In this document: one piece after another, positions 9,958 through 20,300 of the stretch
Layout of the letters: the number at the start of each line of letters is the position of its first letter
Numbering within the stretch: the stretch's first letter is position 1
NCBI GenBank assembly: GCA_914767715.1
Contig: CAJZBW010000003.1
Span: forward strand, 1-20,726
Reading direction: 5' to 3'
DNA from: Membranipora membranacea
Lineage: Eukaryota; Bryozoa; Gymnolaemata; Cheilostomatida; Membraniporidae
DNA length: 20,726 bases
The notes under the pieces: model-generated
What the model was told of the DNA's origin: nothing
Seen by the model: the letters and a program-made list of their open reading frames with translations, nothing else
Databases searched by the model: none
Made by a program: the position numbers and the translations under genes

Positions 9958-12900
9958 TCATTTGCCCTTCTTGAACTTATTGATTATCTGGGCCCGACGC
10001 TTCAGCTCAGTCTGCAGTTCTTCCATCTTACTGTTCAACCAAATGTTCTCCTGAATCAGGCCTTGGTCAACTTCTCCTCCGTCGCCACCTGAACCTCCAG
10101 ATGGAGGGGGAGCCATACTAGCTAGAGAGTTGATCAGGGTTTATCCAACATTTTTGAGTTTATCGTCTTTTAACTTGCCATACTTGTCCTTCTGCTCGTT
10201 GTAGAACTTGTTGTCCATATTACACTTCTGGACCTCTGCACAACATTCCATGAATCTTTGAATCTTCTTGTGCACCTCTTACTTCTTACGCATGTTCTAG
10301 AGCTGACTCTTCACATTTTCAGCTGGTGGGAAGTTCCTGAAATAGAAATCAGCGTAGTCTTAGACTAGATTTTAGGAGTAGCCCAAGCCTTTTAGTTCAG
10401 CTAAGATTTTTTTCTATTCCTGCAGAATTCTTTTATAAATCTAAGCGTTATCCTGCTGTTTCTTATGCCACATCTCCAAGATCTATCGTTGCTTCATGTT
10501 CTCAAGCTGAACTTTTTCTTGGATAAATTCGTCGCTGGCCTCAAACCAAGCGTCGAACTAATAACTGCCCCCTTCTTTTTGATCAGCCCCTTCATACCAA
10601 GACTCCATATCTTCAAGCCTCTTCTGGAATTTTTCTTCATTCCAAACAAAGAGAACTTCTTTGGTCTCACTATGCTCACAGATAATGACTAGTTCAGGCA
10701 CTCCTCTCATATAGTTTTCAATATCCAAGAGAACGTTGACTCGGAAGGAGACGTTTTTGTTCTTAAGAGGGAACTTACGATATCTGAGGAAGGTATACTC
10801 ATTCATTTCGTCCACATCTTGCATGATGTTCTCGAACTTCTGAATGAATTTCGTGAAGAGAAGTTTTTCCAATCTTTGCTGCAATTCCATCAAGAATTGT
10901 TTCATACTTTTGGCCTAGATGGTTTTTGCTGCCAGCTTGTCATCGAGATATTAACCGAATTGACCGGTGAATGCAAAGGATTGCCTCAGGTCATCAGCTG
11001 AGCCTTTGCCCGGGATAATGAGTTTGAAATTGTTGGCATGACCCAGGGTAATTCTGTCGAGATGATTCAGTTCCCTCTTTTTGGTGATGAGAGCACCATT
11101 GACGAAGACCTTGGCTTCAAGATTGGGCTGGATGGAAATGGCTCCCTTTTAATTGAAGAAGGAGCAATGCCTTGGTTGGATACCAAGTACATTGAGCTTG
11201 ACATGATTTTAATCAGCCTCCTTGGTTCCAACCTTAGTTTCTCCTTACTTGATATCATAGAGAAGCATACCCAAAAGGGTGGGATCTTAAGAAGTGTTCA
11301 TAATGTAGGGTAGTTTTCTCTCATTGATATTGGATTGCTGGGAGAGACCAGCTTAATCGAGAAGTTTCTTTCGATTCGCCTCTATTTCTTGTTTCATCCT
11401 CCTTTCATCCTCGAGTTCTTTCAAAAGTTCCTCCCTATCAGTTTTACTCTTATCGAACTCCAACATCATCATCATAATCCTAGCATTCAGTTCTGCAGCT
11501 TTGGTTTGCTGTTACCCAATTTGTCCCTTTGCTTTGGCTAGTTCATCATTCAGAGACTCCCTTTTAGATTTTTCATCGTTAAGTTCACTTTCCAGTTCTT
11601 ATCTGGTCTTGTGCCCAGTATCTATTTCTTCCTTGAGTTGCACTACTTCACCATTCAATTCGCTTAATCTTTTTTATTGCTCAGGAGTGAGTGCACCAGC
11701 TTCCTTTTATTTCTATAATTTAGTTTTTTCTTATTCAAGGCTTTTTAGTTTACCTTCCAATTTTTATCTTTCTTACTTGTTTCTCTCCAGCTATTTCATC
11801 ATTTCAGCAATTTTACTATCAGCTTAGGCAGCCTCTTTCTCAACAGTTATGTACTCAACGCTGACTGAATGACTGTGAGCACCTCCTCCTCCGTCTTTGG
11901 CCGATAATAGTTCTTGCTTCAACCTTTCTATCTACTCCAGCAACTCTTTGTTGTAGCCTTCCTTTGCTGATACATTCTTCTTGGATTTAGTAGAAATCAA
12001 AGAAGCTCTTTGTGCAAATTTCAAAGTTCCGAGGGTTTCTTCGTAGTTATCATCTGCGGGGGAAATAGCAGCAATCATGAATGTTTTACTGTTTCCAGCC
12101 AGAGATTCGGAAAGAATATGAGTTAGAATAGAATTTCGGTAGGGTACAAAATCTGTTTTCTTATTGACACAGTTATGAGCCAACTTTTCAATGACGATAC
12201 CCAAGTTAGTCAGACTCTTGTTGATATTATTAGCTTATTCTAATCTCTTGCCTGTTGCTCCGGTTTTAGACTGCCTTTCAGAACCAGCCAAATCGACGAT
12301 GTTGAATTTGGCATCAATCATCTTTCCTTTTCCTGTCTACTTGTAGTGGATGGTGAAGAGAGCGTGACTGCGGGAACTGTTCTTGTTCATGGCATGACCA
12401 CCAACCACTCTAACTTTTTTACCATCCATAAAAACTTTCTCAGCTTCTTCATAGGAACTAATGGGGAAAGGCTCCACACCATGGATGTTGATTGTGGTTC
12501 CTAGTTGGACAACTCTGATCTACCTTTCAACAGGATTGACCAAATCTCTCAACTTTTCATTGTAAACTTCAACATATGTAACTCTGACTGAGGTAACAAG
12601 TCCATTTTTATTATTCTCAGGTTTCTTGCGAAGGAAGATATCTTCTAGACACATCTGTAGCAAACCTTTTTCATCTTACTTCCCTTCAATAGAGTAAGAT
12701 TTTCCTGCTCCGGTCTGACCATAAGCAAAGATGGTGGCGTTATACCCTTGGTAGATGCAGTCCAACACTTCTTTCCCGATATCATCAAAAACTTCTTTGT
12801 TGTTTACAGGTGGATGACCCATTTCCTCATCAGTACTGTAGTAGCATCGATGGAAGGCAAATTTTCTTGGTTCATCATCAGGTGATTCTGGATTTCTAAT

Positions 12901-13008
12901 GTTCATTTGTTACTTGCCTTCCATTCGGATGACATTTTTGAAGTTATTGGTCAACTCTCGCTCGTTGAAAGGTCGCACTCGGACCATAATCTTGATGCTA
13001 TCAGCCAT
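9958..13008 (-). CDS. Kinesin-3-like motor with FHA domain (downstream copy)
   Basis: ATG 13008 to TGA 9958-9960 is 1017 codons with no intron. The N-terminal motor (about 1-345) has VRVRPF, the P-loop GQTGAGKS (97-104), switch I NKNSSRSH (208-215), switch II DLAGSE (239-244) and [12 protein letters not shown] neck and coiled coil (about 355-545) follow, then an FHA-type domain (about 560-670, with [13 protein letters not shown] and LGHANNFK), then a helical region and a Gly/Pro-rich tail. Motor plus coiled coil plus FHA is the kinesin-3 (Unc104/KIF1) arrangement, expected to move cargo toward microtubule plus ends, often in cilia. The PH or other lipid-binding tail seen in some family members is not evident. 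It is followed after 158 bp of spacer by its tandem paralogue. Many Glu codons are TAA/TAG, including codon 258 in RLEEANNIN. Confidence 0.95.
12280..12393 (-). repeat. 114-bp tract identical to 15480-15593 in the tandem kinesin
   Basis: This tract and the one exactly 3200 bp away match base for base, including all synonymous sites and a shared TAG Glu codon. It covers switch I ([11 protein letters not shown]) through the start of switch II. Flanking sequence diverges at many third positions, which suggests recent gene conversion or strong constraint. Confidence 0.9.
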
Positions 13009-13166
13009 AGAATTTATTTAAAGATAAACTTTATAATTCAAAGGATTTTATTGGTCGAATACCAAGATACAAGTTACAATAAAATTTCAGGAGAAGATAG
13101 GTTAAGTTTGATCAACAAAAATAGGAAGAAACGGTTTTTGTGAATATATGGTTAAATGGTTATGAA
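13009..13166. promoter_or_regulatory. Spacer between the tandem kinesins, presumed promoter of the downstream copy
   Basis: This is 158 bp of AT-rich DNA with no coding signal. It must hold the 3' end of the upstream kinesin mRNA and the promoter of the downstream one, unless they are co-transcribed. I see no clear TATA box or shared motif. Confidence 0.4.
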
Positions 13167-16100
13167 TCATCCTTTTCTGATAACCTTTGCCTGACGCTTA
13201 ATTTATTCTTGAAGCTCTTCGATTTTACTGTTCAACCATCCGATTTCTTTATTCAAGGCGTCAGTATTACCTCCACTAGTTTCTTGAGGAGGAGGGGGAG
13301 CTGCAACTGGAACGGCTTGGGGTTCAGGCTACTTCTTGGCAGGCTCAGGGGTTTGTTCAGCTTTTCCTCTCATATACTTAGCTCTCTGTGAATTGAAGAA
13401 CTTGTTATTAATTTCACATTCTTTAAGCTCTGCATAGCACTCCATATATCTGTGAATACTGTTATGAACACTTTCCTTTGTCCTCATATCCTCGACTCTC
13501 GCCTTGACACTTTCTGGTGGTGGGAAGTTTCGGAAGTAGAAATCAGCGTAATCTTCGACGATACTTTCGGAGTACCCTTGACCATGGAGATCCTTGAGGA
13601 TAGCATTGATTTCAGCTTGAACACCTTTGTAGCTTTCTGCATTCTACCCTTGCTTCTTCTCCCAGAGCTAAACAGCTTCTCTGGGTTTCATATGCTCTAG
13701 TTCTGCTTTTTAGGTCAGATAATGATCTGAAGGTTCGAACCAAGGATCGAATTCAGAAGTTTAAAGTGAAACATCTTTGCCACCTGATCCTTGATACCAA
13801 GATTCCATATCCGACATTCTTTTATTGAATTTACTTTCGCTCCACATGAAAATAACTTCTTTAGTTTATTTCTGCTCGCAAATGATGACCAGCTGGGGTA
13901 CTGTTCTCATATAGTTTTCAGGGTCAACAAGGGTGTCGATCCGGAAGTGAAGATTTTTACTCTTCAAAGGGAATTTACGATATCTTTGATAGGTGAATTA
14001 GTTGACCATATCAATATCTTCAAGTGCAGTTTTAAATTTCTCAAGGAATCTGACAAAAAGATGTTTATCCAGTCTCTGTTGCATTTCAGTCAAAAATTGT
14101 TTGATACTTTTGGCTTCAATTGTATTTGCTGCAATTTTGTCATCAATGTACTAACCGAATTGACCAGGAGCTGACATTGATTGTCTCAGATCATCACCTG
14201 AACTTTTTCCTGGAATGATCAGTTTGAAGTTGTTAGCGTGACCCAGGGTAACTCTGTCAAGATGGTTCAGATCTCTCTTTTTAGTGGTCAAGATACCATT
14301 TACAAATACCTTTGCCTCTGGGTAGGGCTCAACAGCAATATTTCCTTTTTCATTGAAGAAAGAGCAGTGGCGAGTCATGATACCAAGAACATTGATTTTA
14401 ATATTGTTCTCTTCAGCTTCTTTGGTTCCCACCTTGGTCTCTCCTTCCTTGATGTCGTAGAGTAGCATGCCCAGAAGAGTAGGATCTTCAGAAGTGTTCA
14501 TGATATAGGGAAATTTCTTCTCACTGAGGTTTGATTGTTGGGAAAGACCAGCTTCTTCGAGCAACTTCTTCCTATTTTTTTCAATTTCCTCCTTCTGTTT
14601 TCTCTCCTGCTCCAGCTACTTCATGAGAGATTCTTTATCAGCCTTATTCTGTTCGACTTCAGTACTCATCATAAGAATTCTGGCATTGAGTTCTGCTGCT
14701 TTGGCTTGCTCCTCCCCAACATCTCCAGTAGCTTTAGTAAGTTCCTTGTTAAGTTCTTCTCTCTTTCCTTTTTCAGTGGTAAGTTAGACTTCGAGTTAAT
14801 TTCTACTTTTATTACCAAGAGCAATTTGTTCTCTTAATTTTTATATTTATGTATCTAGAGTTTTTACCCTTGTTTCCTGTTCAGGGTCGAGAAGTTTCTT
14901 GCTAGACCTTTCCATTTCTAGTCCTTTTCTTTCTTCTTCTAACTCCTGAAGTTTGAACTCAAGTCCTTCTCTTTCGCTCTTGTTTTGATCCAGCTATTGC
15001 ATCATGCCTGCAATTCTACCGTCCATCATAGCTGCTTCCTTCTCAACTGTGATGTATTCAACACTTACTGAATGACTGTGACTTCCTGCCTGAGCTTTTG
15101 CCTCTTCCAGTTCTTTCTTCAGCTTCTAGATTTCAGTAATCAGTTCTTTGTTGTATCCTTCCTTGGCTGAGACATTCTTCTTTGTTTGTGTAGAAATCAA
15201 GGAGGCTCTCTGTGCAAATTTCAAAGTTCCAACACTCTCTTAGTAGTTATCATCGGCAGGAGAAATGGCAGCAATCATGAAGGTTTTACTGTTTCCAGCC
15301 AGAGATTCAGAAAGCATATGAGTCAGCAATGAATTTCGATAAGGGATGAACTCATTCTTTTTAGTCATACAGTTATGAGCCAATTTCTCAATGACGATAC
15401 CCAAATTGGTCAAACTTCTGTTGATATTGTTAGCCTCTTCCAGTCTCTTTCCTGTTGCTCCAGTTTTGGTTTGTCTTTAAGAACCAGCCAAATCGACGAT
15501 GTTGAATTTGGCATCAATCATCTTTCCTTTTCCTGTCTACTTGTAGTGGATGGTGAAGAGAGCGTGACTGCGGGAACTGTTCTTGTTCATGGCTGTACCT
15601 CCCACAACTCTGACTGCCTTCCCCTCATTGAAGACTCTCTCTCCTTCTTCAAAAGAATTAATCGCAACGGGTTCAACTCCATGAAGAGTAATGGCAGTTC
15701 CAATTTGAACAACTCTTGGTTCTTTATCCTTATTAGGATCAACAAGATCTCTCAATTTTTCGTTGTAGATCTCAACATATGTAACTTTGACTGAGGTAAC
15801 AAGTCCATTTTTATTGTTCAAAGGCTTCCTTCTTTGGAAGATATCCTCCAGACACATCTGTAGCAAACCTTTTTCAGATTATCTTCCTTCGATCGAATAA
15901 GATTTTCCTGATCCTGTCTGACCATAAGCAAAGATAGTCGAGTTATATCCTTGGTAAATACACTCCAACACTTCTTTCCCGATATCCTCAAAAACTTCTT
16001 TATTGTTGACAGGTGGATGACCCATTTGATCATCAGTACTGTAGTAGCATCTATGAAAGGCAAATTTTCTTGGATCATCATCAGGTGATTCTGGGTTGGT

Positions 16101-16208
16101 AATCTTCAACTGTTGACCATCCATATGAACAACATTTTTGAAGTTATTGGTGAGTTATCGCTCATTGAAAGGCCGCACTCGGACTACAATCTTGATACTA
16201 TCAGCCAT
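13167..16208 (-). CDS. Kinesin-3-like motor with FHA domain (upstream copy)
   Basis: ATG 16208 to TGA 13167-13169 is 1014 codons with no intron. It is collinear with the neighbouring copy: P-loop GQTGSGKS, switch I NKNSSRSH, switch II DLAGSE, coiled coil, FHA domain (about 560-680) and a helical C-terminal region ending in a Gln/Lys/Arg-rich tail. The switch II Glu at residue 244, needed for the salt bridge that couples ATP hydrolysis to movement, is encoded by TAA (15477-15479), while the paralogue has GAA. The motor should therefore be active only if TAA is Glu. The two copies are most alike in the motor, including an identical 114-bp DNA tract, and most different in the coiled coil and tail, which suggests a shared mechanism with different partners. 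Confidence 0.95.
15480..15593 (-). repeat. Second copy of the identical 114-bp kinesin tract
   Basis: It is identical to 12280-12393. The match stops just before the switch II Glu codon, which is TAA here and GAA in the other copy. Confidence 0.9.
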
Positions 16209-16398
16209 GTTCAGGATATGCGATTTAAATTAAGTTATATTTCATCAGATATTTTATTAGGCGTTACAAGTGAAGGGAATAAGTCTATCTTGGGGATAGT
16301 CAGTCAACAAACATGTTTGCTCACATTTTGACCATTCACACGACTATTAATGATGATATGATATTTTTGGGACAAATAACTATTGTAACACTTTGGAA

Positions 16399-17112
16399 TC
16401 ATTGTTCTTTTTAAAGGGATTTCGCCATCTCGATTTCGGAAGGGTTAACCATTTTGAGGAGAGATTATCTCATATGAGAGAATAAAGCAACAAAGAGGAT
16501 CGGGAAAGCTAGGAACCAATAGTACTCGGGAAGAACTTCTTTCAGAATGTTGACTAAGTTATGCAGAAATTACAGAAATACCAGCCGATGGTGACCAGAT
16601 GGGCAACTGGGTAGTAGTGGAAGGCCACCAAGATCGAAGAAATTGAAAGGAACAGCATATTGCTTATCACTGAGTTATTTTATATTTACGCAGTTCAAGG
16701 TATTTATGTGGTTTCCGGTATTGTTTAAGATGAAAATAGTGTTTGTTACTGACCAAAAGCATCATTTTCTTGATCTAATGCCCGATTTGACTCAAAATGA
16801 AGCCTCCATTGAGAACCAAGATGCCAGCACTGGCCGATTAAAAGAAAGGTATAAAGCCTGCCATGGTAAGGTTGGCCATGATGAGATGCTTGAAGAGATC
16901 TTATGTCTAAAAGTGTATCTTCTGAACTGGAGGTTCTTCAGGTTCTTCCTCAACTTCTACTTTTTTCTGACTATACCAAGAACTACAACGATGGGTTTGC
17001 GTGTATTTTAATAAGCCTAATTTTTAGATGAACGTTAAGGTTTAGCAAAAAGACATCTCGGTTTGAAGATGAGTCCTTGAGTCCTTTGAAATATTTTGGT
17101 TAATTGTCGCAT
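16399..17112 (-). CDS. Multi-span membrane protein with mitochondrial-type N-terminus
   Basis: ATG 17112 to TGA 16399-16401 with three 20-nt introns gives exactly 218 codons (217 residues). The first 30 residues (MRQLTKIFQRTQ...KPRCLF) are basic and hydroxylated with no acids, like a mitochondrial presequence. An acidic Pro/Glu segment (46-55) follows, then three hydrophobic regions: about 73-104, a long pair-sized one at about 134-170, and 177-194. The short C-terminal tail ends in EMAKSLEKEQ. A basic His/Lys/Tyr-rich loop lies at about 108-130. I recognise no family; a ciliate-specific inner-membrane subunit is a fair guess. It is divergent from the ASH/PGK-like gene with 190 bp between starts, and 190 bp separate its stop from the kinesin start. 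Confidence 0.82.
16554..16573 (-). other. 20-nt intron 3 of the membrane protein gene
   Basis: It starts GTAATT and ends TTAG. It joins IGWYF to FNILKEVLPEYYWF and avoids a TGA. Confidence 0.9.
16670..16689 (-). other. 20-nt intron 2 of the membrane protein gene
   Basis: It starts GTAAAT and ends TCAG. It avoids an in-frame TGA and joins KYLEL to LISNMLFLSIS. Confidence 0.9.
16957..16976 (-). other. 20-nt intron 1 of the membrane protein gene
   Basis: It starts GTATAG and ends GTAG. It joins KPIVVVL to EVEEEPEEPP. Confidence 0.85.
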
Positions 17113-17302
17113 TATAAACTATAATAACCAAGTTGATATAAGTCAACCCGATGATATTTTTCAAAATTTGAAATGCTTTTGATACTATTCGATATCAATG
17201 GATGTTCATCGATATCTATTGATGTTTGTTGATGGGTTAGGATCTGAATGGTTGTATAGGTATTAATGGAGTTAATATAAACAGGGATCAAGAGTAGACG
17301 AG
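17113..17302. promoter_or_regulatory. Divergent intergenic region, presumed bidirectional promoter
   Basis: 190 AT-rich bases lie between the start codons of two divergent genes. It contains the 2 x 20-bp direct repeat at 17191-17230. No TATA-like box can be assigned with confidence. Confidence 0.45.
17191..17230. repeat. Two tandem 20-bp units, GATATCxATxGATGTT
   Basis: The units at 17191-17210 and 17211-17230 agree at 15 of 20 positions, and further TTGATG words follow. They sit in the divergent promoter and could be transcription factor sites. Confidence 0.55.
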
Positions 17303-20300
17303 ATGTTTGACAGCCTATTTGAGGTTCATGTTCCTGAGGATATTGACTGCTCTGTTGCGATTTAATGCAAATTCATTGATAAGGTAATCAACCTCAACCT
17401 CGCTAACTTTGCGTTCTCTGCATGGAATTCTATTTACTATTTTTTGTTGGAGACCGAGGTGAGTTCAGAGCCGAGATCTTTGATATTAAGTTATTTTTCA
17501 TGTTCCTCGTCTGCTAATTTCATACCGCGTGAACGTTCTTCCTTGGAACCTGTTTGTGCCTACTACTTCAACTCTGTTTACTACATTTGGATATTTTAAA
17601 CAACTATTAAGTCAATATTCACATATTTAAAATTGGAAAAGTTCAAAAGGATTTCTCAATTGTTTTTCAAGACTTTCAAGAAGGAATTGCCTTCAATAAT
17701 AATATAACTTCGGATGTCAAAGGTGAGAAAAATATACAATCTGAGGAAAACTGTCAATATGCGACAGCCTGCCCAGGAAGAGTCGAGAGTTAGCGAAGGC
17801 AAATAAGAACCAGATCATACTCTTAAAGCCTCGGATGTTATGGAGAAAAATTTGAGTGTAGCATCACAAAATGGAAAGTAACTACCCTCACGAGTATTTG
17901 AATAACAACAAGAATATCAGGTCGATGCTGAAGAATTATCAGTAGATAAGTTACAGTTACACTTTGATGTGCCCATCAATGATATCGCCAAAGAAGAAGT
18001 GAAGATCAAAAATATCGGTAATTCTGCAGTGTATGTCAAATTTGATTTCAAAAATTGTCCCAGGATCAACGTCAACGGCTTCAAAGATACCAAAGCCAAG
18101 TTTTACTGTCATTATGAGAATACCGTGATCAAACCAGGGGAGGATATCACCTTTATATTCAGCTTTATCTCAGAGTTTCCAGGGAATTTTACGGAAGAAG
18201 TACAAATCAGCTGCCAACCGCCATTGAGAACTCCCATACCTTGCCTCAAACTCAATGGGAATGCCTTTATTAGCGATGAGTGGGAGAAGAAGAGACAAGG
18301 GATCTGCAAACATATCGATGAGGTGGTGCTGACCAATTAGGTGAGAGAAATACTTGCCGATGTGGTGGGTAATGTAAAGCTACCTCCTCCACCTCTTCCA
18401 GATGTGAAGAACATGAAAGTTGCTGAGAGTGAATTCTAGGCCAAAAACGGGGGTATGAATCTTTACTTCAACGACTATTTACATGGCTGGTTCAATGAAT
18501 TATTCAATTAAATTTGCGAGAAGGGTGGAATTGCGTAGGAAGATAGATACTGGGATCAGTCTGTGTAATCTTTGCAGAATATGATTGAAAGTGCAAGTTA
18601 TTTAGATGAAGTAGAGAAGAAATGCTTTAAGGATAGACTTGAACACTATTGCTATCTCAGTATGAAACCTCTCCCCAACAAAAGTGAACTGTATCAAACT
18701 GTATATGAGTTTGTATCTGCAGCTGCATTTAACCTTGGAGGTGACCATGTCGATGCAGTCAGGAAGGAGTTAGATATGTGGGAGATACCTTTCAGAGAAC
18801 CCTTGGAAACTGATACTGATGAGGATCTCAAGACTCGGAAGGAAGAGGTTTAAAAGATTAAGGCTGAATGGCTCAAGCGGACCAAGAAGAAAAAGTGGGG
18901 CGAGGAAGAGGATAAATAGATGATCAATTAGTTCAAGAAAAAAGTGCAGGAAAAAACTACTGAAGATATTCTTAACAAATTTACTAATTTCGAAGAAGGA
19001 GCTGGATTTATTAAAACCAGTGAAGTTATTAGAAAATCAACATTTGAATTGGAGCAGTATCACCGATATTTGGAAAGGATTAAGACCGTTCGGGAATGTC
19101 CCTTGGATGGCAAGAAGGTGATGATCAAATGGCACCTCAAATTGAAGGAGAATTGTGGCTAGCAGCTCAAAGAGTTGTAAGAGTATTTGACTAAGAAAAA
19201 ATAATTAGAGAAGAGATTGGAAGAGGAAAAGAAAGAGGGAGCCAAGAAGAAGAAGGCAGTAAAACCAAAGAAGAAAGGACAGAAGGAAGAATAGGAAGAA
19301 AAACCCTTGTTCTTTGACTTCATGAGCATCCTTGACGAAGAAAACTGGAACGGTTTTACCGAAACCTTCAAAGTAGTCATGGAAAAACAACCATTTTTGA
19401 TTCTCATAGGCATCACCTATGGACCAAGGGCAGGAAGGAATATTGCATAGTATTCGGTTCAATTCCTTCTAGAACATCTGAAAACTCTTGAGTCAGCGAT
19501 TGAATGGTTCCCTCATGATCAGTTATCGGGACTCAAGGAAAAACTAGAAAACTAGACCATTGGGGAAGGCAGTATCCTTCTGATGTAAAACCTCAACTTT
19601 TTACCTTGGGAAACAGCCCAGGAAGAGATAGTTGAACCACCAGCTGAGGAAGGAGGGGAGTCAACCATAACAAAGCGCAAGTTACTCCAGCCAGAAATTC
19701 GTTAATTTTTCGATGACTTTGGGTAGTCTATAGATGTGTTGGTCAACTAGGATAGATATTTAGAACAATTGAGTGGATTTACTGCATACCTGAATAAATA
19801 GGTCATTTTGGGAACTCAATGGTGGCGATATGTGGGTCTGTCAACTCGAGTCATCGATTCGACCATCGTTTTTTGGGGATGATTTTACCTCCAATAGCTA
19901 TTTGCTTCTTTCTCGGCTGGTATGTGTGGCTAAGGAAATTAGGTTGACCGGCAAGGTGGGGGCAAAGTTTTATATGGCTAAAAATAACTGGACCCAATTG
20001 GGTGATATTGTGCTGGGAGGGGCTGAAAAAGAAGCAATTAGCAGCTTCCTTGCTCGACTGGATTAAGGTAAAATGATGGATAAAATCAAGCTGCCTTGTG
20101 ATTTTGTGTTGAGGAAGAAGAACTAGGAATAGACTGAAACTATGATTTTTAATGGAAGCCAGGAAAGTACCGAAGGTTGGCAAGTGGTAGATATAGGAGA
20201 TAAGACAGTGTAAGAAATTATTGCAATTGCTTCTGGAAGTTTGTTTGTTATTGGAGAAACTGCCGTATAAAAATGCAGTAAGACTGTTTCAGGATCCTTA

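Noticed and set aside
16643-17011. 122-codon plus-strand ORF
   Set aside because: It is antisense to the membrane protein gene, whose three introns and exact frame give much stronger support.
19732-19751. 20-nt GTG...TAG segment in the PGK-like region
   Set aside because: It lies inside the DVLVNED motif that matches PGK; removing it destroys the homology, and it does not begin GTA.
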